A program made the position numbers and the translations under genes. From Mongoliitalea lutea (GTDB taxonomy: Bacteria > Bacteroidota > Bacteroidia > Cytophagales > Cyclobacteriaceae): a stretch of 64,000 bases of DNA. This document shows, in pieces, positions 9,434 through 18,142 of the stretch. The notes beneath the pieces are model-generated. The model was not told the DNA's origin and made no database searches. It saw nothing but the letters and a program-made list of their open reading frames with translations. How positions within the stretch are numbered: the stretch's first letter is position 1; each line of letters begins with the position of its first letter. The stretch is taken from the NCBI RefSeq assembly GCF_014652135.1, contig NZ_BMYF01000016.1, positions 53,961 to 117,960 on the forward strand, in the 5' to 3' direction.

Positions 9434-9441
9434 TATATTTG
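9434..9441 (+). promoter_or_regulatory. Bacteroidota -7 box for the acyl-CoA-binding protein gene
   Basis: TATATTTG is an exact match to TAnnTTTG. A TTTG lies 25 bp upstream (9405-9408), slightly farther than usual. Transcription would start near 9448, giving a leader of about 20 nt to the ATG at 9471, which supports that start over the longer ORF. Confidence 0.5.
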
Positions 9442-9470
9442 GAAACCCAAAATTAATAAATGAGTTTCTT

Positions 9471-9731
9471 ATGAGCGCAACTAGTTTAGATGAAGCAGTA
9501 GCTTTAACCAAAAAATTCACCAGCAAACCAAGTAATGAAGAATTGCTTAAATTATACAGTTTGTACAAGCAAGCTACAGAAGGAGACAATACAAGTGAAA
9601 GACCGGGAGGTTTTGACTTCGTGGCAGCTGCCAAGTATAATGCTTGGTTAGCCTTGAAAGGAAAAGAGAAAGATGAGGCTTCTTCCGAGTATATTGAATT
9701 GGTCAATACGCTTGCAGGTAAGTACATGTAA
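9471..9731 (+). CDS. Acyl-CoA-binding protein (ACBP)
   Basis: An 86-residue ACBP that binds long-chain acyl-CoA esters in the cytosol. The four-helix ACBP pattern is present: 'EELLKLYSLYKQATEGD', 'RPGGFDFVAAAKYNAWLALKG' (with the conserved K, Y and W residues) and the final 'A...YI.LVN.L' helix. The frame is open from 9369, but the extra N-terminal residues do not look like the family and the promoter lies inside them, so I place the start at 9471. It has its own terminator. Confidence 0.93.
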   Translation: MSATSLDEAVALTKKFTSKPSNEELLKLYSLYKQATEGDNTSERPGGFDFVAAAKYNAWLALKGKEKDEASSEYIELVNTLAGKYM

Positions 9732-9780
9732 TCGGAATTTTTCATTTCATGTAATGAGTATATCCAACGATAGCTTAATA

Positions 9781-9825
9781 AAATTCCACAGAATATTGTA
9801 TCTCAGTAGCTCTGTGGGATTTTTG
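9781..9825 (+). terminator. Terminator after the ACBP gene
   Basis: AAATTCCACAGA / TCTGTGGGATTT arms (one mismatch) with an 18-nt loop and a short T-run. It is moderately strong. Confidence 0.6.
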
Positions 9826-9969
9826 GATTAACAGAATAATTTGATTGTTTTTTGCGTGTCTTTCTGAAATTATATTTTGTATTGCTGGAGTAAAAAAGGA
9901 GAGAATCCGAATTTTATCAAAAATATTCAGAGATTTTCCCTACATTATTTCAAAAACTTTTAGCTAGGA

Positions 9970-10001
9970 TTTGGTTTTCCAAATTATTTCCCAGATCTTT
10001 G
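9970..10001 (+). promoter_or_regulatory. Promoter of the DEAD-box helicase gene
   Basis: TTTG (9970-9973) and GATCTTTG (9994-10001, one mismatch to TAnnTTTG) are separated by 20 bp, matching the Bacteroidota sigma-A promoter layout. The predicted leader is about 70-100 nt, long for this window, consistent with post-transcriptional control common for cold-shock helicases (inference). Confidence 0.55.
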
Positions 10002-10077
10002 CACCCGATTTAAACAATAACATTTTTCTAACCGTGGTTTCCTTACTGTCGCTTGACTTGGGTTACTTCAGGAGCTC

Positions 10078-11871
10078 ATGGTTCAGAAAAGTAAGGCAAA
10101 TTTCATGGAAAAAGAATTATTATTCTCAGACCTTGGGGTATCTGCAGAGATCCTTAAGGCCGTGGAAGATATGGGCTATACCCATCCTTCTACTATTCAA
10201 TCACAATCTATCCCTTTGTTGCTTAGTGGCCGTGATGTCATTGGACAGGCGCAAACTGGTACTGGTAAAACAGCCTCTTTTGCGATTCCAATCATCGATC
10301 AGGTTGATACTGACTTCAACAAACCACAAGCGCTTATCTTATGCCCAACGCGTGAGTTGGCTGTTCAGGTAGAAGGTGAGATTGTTAAACTAGCAAAATA
10401 CAAAAGAGGACTTTCTTCTACCTGTATTTATGGTGGAGAAGCCATCGACAGACAAATCAGATCTTTGAAAAAAGGTGTTCAGATTGTCGTAGGTACTCCA
10501 GGTCGTATCATGGACCATATGGAGCGTGGTACCTTGAAATTGGATCATGTTGGCATCATTGTATTAGATGAGGCAGATGAAATGTTGGATATGGGTTTCA
10601 GAGACGATATCGAAACCATCTTGAGTGAATGCCCGGATGAAAGACAAACAGTGTTTTTCTCTGCAACGATGGCCAAGCCTATCATGGACTTAACCAAAAA
10701 ATACCAAACTAATCCAGAGATTGTTAAGGTTTTAAGAAAAGAGTTGACCGTAGAGAACATTTCTCAAGTGTACTACGAGGTTAAACCTGCTCTGAAACTG
10801 GAATTGATGTCCCGTTTGATCAACTTGAATCAGTTTGCGTTAAGTGTTGTATTTTGTAATACAAAACGTACGACAGACGAAGTTACCGAAGAGTTGATTG
10901 CAAGAGGTATTATGGCTGAAGCTTTGCACGGTGATTTGTCACAGGCACAGCGTAGCAAAGTAATGTCGAAATTCCGTAAAGGTCATGTATCTGTGTTGGT
11001 TGCTACAGATGTAGCCGCAAGAGGTATTGACGTGGATAACGTGGAGGCAGTATTCAATTTTGATTTGCCTTTGGATGAGGAAAATTACGTTCACCGTATC
11101 GGTAGAACAGGTAGAGCAGGTAAATCTGGAGCTGCTATCAGCTTTGCTACCGGTAGGAAAGATATGTTCCGTTTGAGAGACTTGGAAAAGTTTATCAAAA
11201 CTTCTATCACCAAAATGTCTCCTCCGTCTGTGAAAGACTTGATCGAATTGAAAAAAGATCAGTTGATCAAGGATGTATATAGACAATTAGGCAAAGAAGA
11301 AGATAACAGCTTCTACGAAGAAACAATTGGTCAATTATTGGCGGAAGGTTTAAGCATGGAGCAGGTGATGATGGGTTTGATGAAAATCCAGATGGCCGAT
11401 GCAGTTCATGAGTTAGAAGATCAAAATTTCGAATTGGATCTAGGAAGGGAAAGAAGTGGTAGAGAGCGATCTGAAGGGCGTGGTAGAGAGCGTGACCGAT
11501 TCGAAAGAGGTGGAAGAGATCGTGATAGGGGTGAAAGAGGTCCACGTCGTGAAAGATCATCCAGTGATCGTGCTGACAGAGGCGGCGAACGCTCCGAAAG
11601 AAGAGGTTCACGTGAGAAAGGTGTGAGAGAACCAGGAATGGCTCGCTTGTTCATCAATCTTGGTAAAAAAGACCGTGTAAGACCAAATGATATCGTAGGT
11701 GCCATTGCAGGTGAAGCAGGTGTACCAGGAAGAAGCATTGGTGGCATCGATATCTTTGATAACTTCTCATTTGTAGATGTTCCTTCCAAGGATGCAGACC
11801 ACATCATCAAAGTGATGAAAAACAATACCATCAAAGGTAAGTCTGTAAACATGGAGATCTCCAAAGGCTAA
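10078..11871 (+). CDS. DEAD-box RNA helicase with DbpA-type RNA-binding domain
   Basis: A protein of 597 residues if started at 10078; a second start at 10105 ('MEKELLFSDLG') looks more like the family and is equally plausible. Helicase motifs are complete: Q-motif region at 35-45, motif I 'AQTGTGKT' at 58-65, 'DEAD' at 164-167, 'SAT' at 195-197 and 'HRIGRTGRAG' near 350. After the core comes a low-complexity R/G/E/D/S-rich linker (about 460-520), then a C-terminal domain starting 'MARLFINLGKKD', the DbpA RNA-binding fold found in CsdA/DeaD-like proteins. It likely unwinds structured RNA during ribosome assembly or cold adaptation. It is monocistronic, with a strong terminator. Confidence 0.95.
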   Translation: MVQKSKANFMEKELLFSDLGVSAEILKAVEDMGYTHPSTIQSQSIPLLLSGRDVIGQAQTGTGKTASFAIPIIDQVDTDFNKPQALILCPTRELAVQVEGEIVKLAKYKRGLSSTCIYGGEAIDRQIRSLKKGVQIVVGTPGRIMDHMERGTLKLDHVGIIVLDEADEMLDMGFRDDIETILSECPDERQTVFFSATMAKPIMDLTKKYQTNPEIVKVLRKELTVENISQVYYEVKPALKLELMSRLINLNQFALSVVFCNTKRTTDEVTEELIARGIMAEALHGDLSQAQRSKVMSKFRKGHVSVLVATDVAARGIDVDNVEAVFNFDLPLDEENYVHRIGRTGRAGKSGAAISFATGRKDMFRLRDLEKFIKTSITKMSPPSVKDLIELKKDQLIKDVYRQLGKEEDNSFYEETIGQLLAEGLSMEQVMMGLMKIQMADAVHELEDQNFELDLGRERSGRERSEGRGRERDRFERGGRDRDRGERGPRRERSSSDRADRGGERSERRGSREKGVREPGMARLFINLGKKDRVRPNDIVGAIAGEAGVPGRSIGGIDIFDNFSFVDVPSKDADHIIKVMKNNTIKGKSVNMEISKG

Positions 11872-11914
11872 GAAATTCATAATAGGTTAATTAGTTTATA
11901 AAGGTTAGTGATGG

Positions 11915-11947
11915 AAAGCGCAGCTCCGCAGGGGCTGTGCTTTTTTT
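11915..11947 (+). terminator. Terminator after the helicase gene
   Basis: AAAGCGCAGC / GCTGTGCTTT arms (one mismatch) followed by seven T residues. Confidence 0.85.
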
Positions 11948-12048
11948 ATCCCTTAATTTGATTGGCACTCCCGACTAGACTATGTAAATTTAAAACTCAA
12001 TACCTATTATCAATATTAAAACCCAACTTTATACCTGAAATACAGCTT

Positions 12049-12765
12049 ATGCAGCTTTTCTACCACGAAAAAACCTTGGAGAGTACCTTTGACTTGGATG
12101 CTGAGGAGTCCAAACACCTCATAAAAGTGCTTCGCAAGAGTAAAGGAGATAAAATACAGTTTACGGATGGAAAAGGCTGCCTTCTTCATGGCGCCATCAT
12201 CGATGCCAACCCGAAAAAGGCACGAATACAGGTAGAGCAACGCCACTACCAGCCCGAAGATGACTTTCATATTCACTTGGCCATTTGTCCTACGAAGAAT
12301 CTAGATCGATTGGAGTGGATGCTGGAAAAAATCACAGAAATTGGAGTCCATGAGGTTAGTTTTATAGAATCCAAACATTCGGAGCGGGGATTTCTTAAAA
12401 TGGACCGATTGGAGAAGAAAGTTATTGCAGCGTGTAAACAAAGTCTGAAATACCATTTCCCCAAGATAAATGGTTTAAAACCCTTGGAGGAAGTATTGAA
12501 AGAGGCACGCTTTGATGCATATCAGCGATTTATTGCCTATATTGATGAGGAAAACACGAGACATTTGTTTGAGAAAGCAGAACCAAATCAATCCTATATT
12601 GTATTAATTGGACCAGAAGGGGATTTTTCCAAAGAGGAAATAGCGATGGCCTTGGAATATCATTTTCTGCCTTGCTCTTTGGGGAAAGCCCGTTTGCGCA
12701 CAGAAACTGCGGGCCTCGCAGCAGTGCATTCCTTGCAACTTAAAAACACACTACAAATACCATGA
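12049..12765 (+). CDS. rsmE: 16S rRNA m3U1498 methyltransferase RsmE
   Basis: A 238-residue RsmE (SPOUT class) that methylates N3 of U1498 in 16S rRNA using SAM. The N-terminal PUA-like part begins 'MQLFYHEK' and contains 'HLIKVLRKSKGDKIQFTDG'; the C-terminal knot region has 'IGPEGDFSKEE' and 'LGKARLRTETA', the SAM-binding signature. The frame is open 29 codons upstream, but the family begins at the ATG at 12049. Its TGA overlaps the ATG of the next gene (ATGA, 12762-12765). Confidence 0.95.
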   Translation: MQLFYHEKTLESTFDLDAEESKHLIKVLRKSKGDKIQFTDGKGCLLHGAIIDANPKKARIQVEQRHYQPEDDFHIHLAICPTKNLDRLEWMLEKITEIGVHEVSFIESKHSERGFLKMDRLEKKVIAACKQSLKYHFPKINGLKPLEEVLKEARFDAYQRFIAYIDEENTRHLFEKAEPNQSYIVLIGPEGDFSKEEIAMALEYHFLPCSLGKARLRTETAGLAAVHSLQLKNTLQIP

Positions 12766-13256
12766 AAAAACTTGTACTCGCAATTATTACGTTGGCGCTT
12801 TTTCAATTTTGCCAAGCACCTCAGACCACAGATTCTACATCCTCTCATGGAGAAGATGGATGGCTCACAGGCACCAATGAAGAAAAATTTGATGAGATCG
12901 CCCATCAATTGGGTGGATTTAGTAAAACGATGGTGGAGGTTTCTTACCGATATTCAGAATTATACTGGGCCGGTATGGATGAAAATTGGGGTTATGCTGA
13001 GCACCAAATTGAACACATCATTGAAGCGATGGAAGATGGCTTGAAGAGAAGACCTGTGCGAGCGGAGTCTGCAGAAACATTTATGGAAGAAGCAATTCCT
13101 GCTATCGAGGAGATTATTGAGCAGAAAGATAAAGAAGCGTTTATTATTGGCTTCAGAGCATTTACCTCGGCTTGCAATGCTTGTCATGCCAAAGAAGGGG
13201 AGTCATATATTGTGATTCAAGAACCATTGCAAAGACTTTCTCCTGTCAGATTCTAA
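12762..13256 (+). CDS. Class II c-type cytochrome-like lipoprotein
   Basis: A 164-residue protein with a lipoprotein signal peptide (lipobox ending at C17 in 'LFQFCQAP'). A single heme c motif, C138-N-A-C141-H142, sits near the C-terminus in 'FTSACNACHAKEG', preceded by about 100 residues predicted largely helical. This is the arrangement of cytochrome c'/c556-type (class II) four-helix cytochromes, where the heme site is C-terminal. It would be anchored in a membrane facing the periplasm. The redox partner is unknown. It is coupled to rsmE by a 4-nt overlap, which is probably just operon packing. Family assignment is by motif position only. Confidence 0.75.
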   Translation: MKKLVLAIITLALFQFCQAPQTTDSTSSHGEDGWLTGTNEEKFDEIAHQLGGFSKTMVEVSYRYSELYWAGMDENWGYAEHQIEHIIEAMEDGLKRRPVRAESAETFMEEAIPAIEEIIEQKDKEAFIIGFRAFTSACNACHAKEGESYIVIQEPLQRLSPVRF

Positions 13257-13286
13257 TTGAAAAATTTCACCCAATAGTACTAATTC

Positions 13287-14456
13287 ATGTTGCCAGATAG
13301 TCAAGAGCCTATCCATTCTACCGAATTCGAGGGGGGGTCAGCCGATTCCTTGACCATTCTACTTCAAACAGATGAGGATGACCATAGACCTGTTTACCTT
13401 TCGGGAAATTTCAATAATTGGCAGACCCAGGATAGGCGTTTTATGATGCAGCGCTTGACCAAAGGCAAGTATAAGTATCAGTTTGCGCCCGATTTCAATT
13501 ATCCAGAGGAATTGGTATATAAATTCACGAAAGGTGATTGGTCAGAAGTAGAAATCGATCGCTACGGGAACAAAACTCCCAATCGCTTCTGCCAAAAGAC
13601 TGTAGGGACCCAAGAAGAGTTTGTGCCCCGCTGGAGGAAAAACTGGTTGCCTTACAGGCCTTCACAGTTGCCTCAGGTTCATTTGATTTCGGAGGAATTT
13701 GAAATTCCTCAATTAAATAAAAAACGTAAAGTATGGGCCTTGTTGCCGCATGATTACGATACTTCAGATGAGCACTACCCAGTCTTGTACTTGCAGGATG
13801 CCCAAAATTTATTCAATGAAAATTCTCCCTATGGAAATTGGCAGATAGACAAAAAACTTGCCGTAATGTCTGATTACGGTATCGGTAAAATCATCGTGAT
13901 TGCCATAGAACATGCCGAAAAGGAGCGTATTGTAGAGTATAATGTGGGGAAAACACTCCTTGGGGAGGGGCAAGGGAAGAAGTACATGCGTTTTTTGGCA
14001 GATACCTTAAAGCCTTTTGTAGATAAAAACTTCCGGACCAAACCTGAACGTGAATACACGGGGATAGGGGGGAGTTCTATGGGAGGCTTGATTACTATTT
14101 TCTCTGGGCTGATGTATCCTGAAGTATTCAGCAAACTGATGGTATTTTCTCCATCCTTGTGGGTAATTCCTAAACTGAAATTTTCCTTTTTAGATTTTTT
14201 TGAACCCATGGAAACTAAAATCTACCTGTATGCAGGTGGAGATGAATCCGAGACCATGGTCAAGCATGTGAAGAAATTCCGCAAAAAACTGCTCAAACAT
14301 GAGGCCGCACAGTCAAAAATGAATATTCAATTGTCCATTAATATGGAGGGGAAACATTCTGAAACCTATTGGTCCGATGAATTCCCTAAGGCTGTGGAGT
14401 GGTTGTTTTTTGCAGATAGGGCAGGGGACCTTCCGGAAGATTCCGAGGAAGAATAA
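13287..14456 (+). CDS. Esterase-D-like alpha/beta hydrolase with N-terminal CBM48-like domain
   Basis: A 389-residue protein without a signal peptide. Residues about 20-110 resemble the E-set/AMPK glycogen-binding fold ('VYLSGNFNNWQ...'), and about 130-375 form a PF00756-type esterase with nucleophile S264 in 'GIGGSSMGGL', an acidic residue near 'YAGGDESE' and H about 364 in 'MEGKHSETYW'. This domain pair occurs in ferric-enterobactin esterase-like and carbohydrate-ester hydrolases; the natural substrate here is unknown. It lies 30 nt after the cytochrome gene and 28 nt before the aminopeptidase gene on the same strand. Confidence 0.85.
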   Translation: MLPDSQEPIHSTEFEGGSADSLTILLQTDEDDHRPVYLSGNFNNWQTQDRRFMMQRLTKGKYKYQFAPDFNYPEELVYKFTKGDWSEVEIDRYGNKTPNRFCQKTVGTQEEFVPRWRKNWLPYRPSQLPQVHLISEEFEIPQLNKKRKVWALLPHDYDTSDEHYPVLYLQDAQNLFNENSPYGNWQIDKKLAVMSDYGIGKIIVIAIEHAEKERIVEYNVGKTLLGEGQGKKYMRFLADTLKPFVDKNFRTKPEREYTGIGGSSMGGLITIFSGLMYPEVFSKLMVFSPSLWVIPKLKFSFLDFFEPMETKIYLYAGGDESETMVKHVKKFRKKLLKHEAAQSKMNIQLSINMEGKHSETYWSDEFPKAVEWLFFADRAGDLPEDSEEE

Positions 14457-14484
14457 TTAGCTATTCAACTAAAAAAAATTCTAT

Positions 14485-15909
14485 ATGAAATTTTCAATTC
14501 AGTCGGCAAGTGCCTCTCTCGATATTTCAGGAGTGATTGTGCCATTTTTGGAGTCAGAAAACATTCAGTTTTCTTGGGAAGAGACCTCTTTTGTGATCAA
14601 TAAAAACCTTTTTGCAGGTAAGAAGGATAGTATGCACGCTTTTGAGTCAGCGGGGAAACTTTTTGTATTGGTTGGCTTAGGGAAAGAACCTGATTTCAAG
14701 TCCGTTCAAAATAGTTTTCGAAGATTAACTGCGAAAAATTCCGACTTACTCAACGGAACTCTTTTACTTGATTTGTCTTCTATTTCAGATGCTTGGGTGC
14801 TTGAAGCGATCGTAACAGGCCTTAAATTAGGAACCTATCGTTTATCTCACTTCAAAAGTGGAGATCTAGGCTTGAAGGATTGGAACTCCTTGAGTTTTGG
14901 GGTCAAAACTCAATTATCGAATGCCAAAGCATTGTTGATTCAAGCAGAAAAGATAGCAGCAGCCCAACTGGAAACTTTTCGAATGGTAGATTTACCTGCG
15001 AACACCGTGACTCCACAGTTTTTGGCAGATTGGGCGCTTAACCTTGGTAAGCTGGCAAATGTTTCTGTGCAGGTTTTGGACGAGGTTCAGGCAGCAGAAC
15101 AGGGCCTGAAAGCTTTCCTTTCTGTGGGACAGGGAAGTAAGCGGGCACCGCGATTTATCATCATAGATTATCATCCCTCCGATGCCAAAAAGCATGTAGG
15201 TCTTGTAGGAAAAGGGGTAACCTTTGATACCGGAGGTCTGAATATCAAAACCCAAGGCATGGTCCACATGAAATGCGATATGGGAGGTGCCGCTACTGTT
15301 TTGGGGGCGGTGCAATTGGTAGCTTCTTTGCAAATGCCACATCGGGTTACGGCGATCGTTCCTTGTGTAGAGAATGCTGTGGATGCCAATGCTTACCTAC
15401 CATCGGATGTTATTGGCAGTTACAGTGGAAAAACAATCGAGGTGATAGATACGGATGCTGAGGGGCGATTGATTTTGGCTGATGGTCTGACTTATATGGT
15501 CAGGAATTACAAGCCTGAGCTATTGATTGACTTTGCTACCTTGACTGGAAGTGCTGTGGGAACATTTGGATATTCCTGCGCTGCTCTGTTTTCTAAGAAT
15601 GAAGTATTGCTTAAGCAATTGCAAGAGGCGGGGGATACTGTAGGTGAGCGCATGTGGCCCTTACCGATGTGGGATAGCTATCAATCAGAGATGGACTCGG
15701 ATATCGCAGATATCAAAAATTACCATGGAAAGCCCTTTGCGGGGGCAATTACAGCAGCCAAATTTTTAGAGTATTTTACGGAAGGTCATGGGGCTTATGC
15801 ACATATAGACATTGCGGGTACAGCTTTTGGTGATTCAGAATTTGCAAAAACCAAGCATTCAACTGCGTATGGTGTACATTTATTCCTTAAATTGTTGGAA
15901 AATCTTTAA
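14485..15909 (+). CDS. Leucyl aminopeptidase (M17)
   Basis: A 474-residue M17 metallo-aminopeptidase. The C-terminal catalytic domain (about 165-474) has 'GLVGKGVTFDTGGLNIK' with the metal-binding K and D, 'MKCDMGGAA', and the family signature 'TDAEGRLILADGL' (signature reads NTDAEGRL in most members). The N-terminal half is the non-catalytic domain of the hexamer. It removes N-terminal residues from peptides in the cytosol. It is followed 3 nt later by an ATP-grasp gene, so the two are co-transcribed. Confidence 0.94.
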   Translation: MKFSIQSASASLDISGVIVPFLESENIQFSWEETSFVINKNLFAGKKDSMHAFESAGKLFVLVGLGKEPDFKSVQNSFRRLTAKNSDLLNGTLLLDLSSISDAWVLEAIVTGLKLGTYRLSHFKSGDLGLKDWNSLSFGVKTQLSNAKALLIQAEKIAAAQLETFRMVDLPANTVTPQFLADWALNLGKLANVSVQVLDEVQAAEQGLKAFLSVGQGSKRAPRFIIIDYHPSDAKKHVGLVGKGVTFDTGGLNIKTQGMVHMKCDMGGAATVLGAVQLVASLQMPHRVTAIVPCVENAVDANAYLPSDVIGSYSGKTIEVIDTDAEGRLILADGLTYMVRNYKPELLIDFATLTGSAVGTFGYSCAALFSKNEVLLKQLQEAGDTVGERMWPLPMWDSYQSEMDSDIADIKNYHGKPFAGAITAAKFLEYFTEGHGAYAHIDIAGTAFGDSEFAKTKHSTAYGVHLFLKLLENL

Positions 15910-15912
15910 ACC

Positions 15913-17130
15913 ATGAGTAACAAACCTAAAACCTTTTTGTGCATCTCTAACTATTTTAAAGGGGGTGCCTTCTTGACTTCTTTGAAAAAAGCCGGGAACA
16001 AAGTATTCTTGGTGACTTCTGAAAAATTACGCGACAGTGCTTGGCCGCACGAATATATAGATGAGATTTTCTATATGCCCGGTCAGGATTTGGACTGGGA
16101 TTTGGATCGTCTCTTGATAGGAGTAGCAGGGGTTATGAAGGCCAATAAAATCGACGCCATCGTAGCGTTGGACGATTACGATGTGGAGAAGGCAACTTTT
16201 CTAAGAGAAAGCCTTAGGATTCCAGGCATGGGACAAACTACCGGGCGCTATTTCCGTGATAAGTTGGCCATGCGTATGAAAGCCAAAGATGAAGGTGTCT
16301 TGGTTCCGCCTTTTTCGCCTTTGTTCAATGATGAAGAAATCAATCATTTCGCAGATACTGTCCCGGCTCCTTGGGTTCTCAAACCTAGATCAGAGGCTTC
16401 TGCTCACGGAATTATCAAAGTACATGACAAGGATAGTTTATGGGCCAATATCCATGAGCTGGGAGATAACCGAGTTCGCTATTTAGTAGAGCAGTTTATG
16501 CCTGGGGATGTGTATCATGCGGATAGTTTGAATTTGGATGATAAGGTGATATTCTGTGTGGTTTCACGCTATTTGGCGACGCCTATGGAGATTTCGCAGG
16601 GTGGAGGTATCTTCCGCAGTGCCAATATACCGTATGGGTCAGCCGATGACAAGGCCATTCAAAAAGCCAATAAGCAAGTGATGAAAGCCTTTGGGATGAA
16701 AAGTGGTGCTGCCCATACTGAATTTATCAAAGGTCGGGAAGATGGGAAGATTTACTTCTTGGAAACCTCCTCTAGAGTAGGAGGGGCGCATTTGGCAGAA
16801 ATGGTTGATGCTGCTTCTGATGTGAATCTGTGGTCCGAATGGGCCTTGATTGAAGATGCCAAAGCAAAAGGTTTAGCTTATCAATTGCCATCCGTGAAAA
16901 AAGGCTATGCGGGTATTGTACTAACGCTATCTAAGTTTCAAGATCCGGATCTTTCTGGTTTTAATGATACCGAGGTGTGCTTCAGAGTGCCATTGGACTA
17001 TCATGCGGGCCTGATTGTCAAGTCGGATTCCAAGGAGCGTGTGCTACAACTGTTGGATGAATATGCAGAGCGATTAAGTAGGGACTTTTCTACAGTAGCG
17101 GAGCAAGAAAAAGTGAAGAAGTTTCATTAA
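15913..17130 (+). CDS. ATP-grasp carboxylate-amine ligase family protein
   Basis: A 405-residue cytosolic ATP-grasp enzyme. The N-terminal pre-ATP-grasp domain (about 5-110) is followed by the ATP-binding domain with 'PWVLKPRSEASAHGI' (ATP lysine), 'YLVEQFMPGDVYHADS' and the metal-binding 'IYFLETSSRVGGAHLAEM'. The family joins a carboxylate to an amine or thiol via acyl phosphate; the substrate is not evident. The gene is directly downstream of the aminopeptidase gene and has no dedicated terminator. Confidence 0.85.
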   Translation: MSNKPKTFLCISNYFKGGAFLTSLKKAGNKVFLVTSEKLRDSAWPHEYIDEIFYMPGQDLDWDLDRLLIGVAGVMKANKIDAIVALDDYDVEKATFLRESLRIPGMGQTTGRYFRDKLAMRMKAKDEGVLVPPFSPLFNDEEINHFADTVPAPWVLKPRSEASAHGIIKVHDKDSLWANIHELGDNRVRYLVEQFMPGDVYHADSLNLDDKVIFCVVSRYLATPMEISQGGGIFRSANIPYGSADDKAIQKANKQVMKAFGMKSGAAHTEFIKGREDGKIYFLETSSRVGGAHLAEMVDAASDVNLWSEWALIEDAKAKGLAYQLPSVKKGYAGIVLTLSKFQDPDLSGFNDTEVCFRVPLDYHAGLIVKSDSKERVLQLLDEYAERLSRDFSTVAEQEKVKKFH

Positions 17131-17194
17131 AAAATTTGATATAGGCTATTTGAAATATGGGATTCTATAGCGTATTTGAAAAAAAATATGTGCT

Positions 17195-17416
17195 ATGTCA
17201 ACGAAAATAACTGTTAATCCCAATGGCTCTCTAAAGATTGAGGGAGACTTTGAAGTAGTCGATAATCAAGGAAATGCTTATGGTCTTCAAGGAAGAACAG
17301 TCCTAGGTCTCTGCCGCTGCGGACTTTCCAATAACAAACCATTTTGTGATGGCTCTCATCGCAATGGTTTTGAACATACTGCCGTAGCATTCGATTTACC
17401 TCCTAAAAAAGTTTGA
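17195..17416 (+). CDS. CDGSH-type iron-sulfur protein
   Basis: A 73-residue protein with one CDGSH domain: 'LCRCGLSNNKPFCDGSH', giving the 3-Cys/1-His ligand set (C-x-C-...-C-D-G-S-H) for a [2Fe-2S] cluster. There is no membrane helix, so it is soluble, unlike mitoNEET. Proposed roles for the family are redox sensing or cluster transfer. It is the last gene of the plus-strand run and shares a two-way terminator with the convergent CoA-transferase operon. Confidence 0.93.
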   Translation: MSTKITVNPNGSLKIEGDFEVVDNQGNAYGLQGRTVLGLCRCGLSNNKPFCDGSHRNGFEHTAVAFDLPPKKV

Positions 17417-17421
17417 TCAAC

Positions 17422-17457
17422 AAAAAATCCCAAGTTATCAAAACTTGGGATTTTTTT
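17422..17457. terminator. Bidirectional terminator between convergent genes
   Basis: AAAAAATCCCAAGTT / AACTTGGGATTTTTTT: a long perfect stem with A-run and T-run on opposite sides, fit to end both the CDGSH gene (plus) and scoB (minus). Confidence 0.9.
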
Positions 17458-17477
17458 ATGGGAATCTAGTAGACCGC

Positions 17478-18137
17478 TCAGTCAAACTTCATTTCAGGAA
17501 TTTCTCCTTCTATAATCAGTTTGCCTTCTGTCTTGGCAATGATTTCTTCTACGCTGATCCCAGGTGCTCGCTCCAATAATTTGAAACCTCCCTCAGGAAG
17601 TACATCAAGCACTGCTAAATCGGATACAATTTTCTTTACACAACGGATACCTGTAATTGGAAGGCTACATTCTTTCAGTAGTTTGGATTTACCGTCCTTA
17701 CTGCAATGCTGCATGGCTACGATGATGTTATCCGCAGAGGCTACCAAATCCATAGCTCCACCCATACCTTTGACCATTTTTCCAGGGATTTTCCAGTTGG
17801 CAATATCTCCGTTTTCAGAAACTTCCATTGCTCCTAAAATCGTCAACTGTACATGACCACCACGAATCATAGCAAATGACTCCGCTGAACTGAACAAAGC
17901 AGAGCCTTTGACCATGGTAATGGTCTGCTTCCCTGCATTGATCAAGTCTGGATCTATTTCAGCTTCCGTAGGAAATGGACCGATACCCAATAAGCCATTT
18001 TCTGACTGTAAAACTACCTCTAAGTTTTCAGGAATGTAGTTGGCAACCAAGGTAGGGATTCCAATGCCAAGGTTGATATATTGTCCACCCTTCACCTCTC
18101 GGGCGATGCGCTGGGCTATTTGATCTTTTGATAACAT
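17478..18137 (-). CDS. scoB: 3-oxoacid CoA-transferase subunit B
   Basis: A 219-residue beta subunit of succinyl-CoA:3-ketoacid (acetoacetate) CoA-transferase. The catalytic glutamate lies in the 'QSENGLLGIGP' motif (S-E-N-G), and 'YINLGIGIPT' near the N-terminus is characteristic. It moves CoA from succinyl-CoA to acetoacetate and works with the adjacent subunit A gene, which ends 5 nt upstream. It is the last gene of the minus-strand operon that begins at ftsX or pdeM. Confidence 0.94.
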   Translation of the reverse strand: MLSKDQIAQRIAREVKGGQYINLGIGIPTLVANYIPENLEVVLQSENGLLGIGPFPTEAEIDPDLINAGKQTITMVKGSALFSSAESFAMIRGGHVQLTILGAMEVSENGDIANWKIPGKMVKGMGGAMDLVASADNIIVAMQHCSKDGKSKLLKECSLPITGIRCVKKIVSDLAVLDVLPEGGFKLLERAPGISVEEIIAKTEGKLIIEGEIPEMKFD

Positions 18138-18142
18138 GGCTC

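Noticed and set aside
9369..9470. Longer start of the acyl-CoA-binding protein
   Set aside because: It reads through the gltA terminator and an exact TATATTTG promoter box; ACBP homology begins at 9471.
11421..11864. Antisense ORF of 147 codons opposite the helicase C-terminus
   Set aside because: It is a mirror of the R/G/E/S-rich coding region; its serine/leucine-rich composition is an artefact of codon bias, and it has no homology-like motif.
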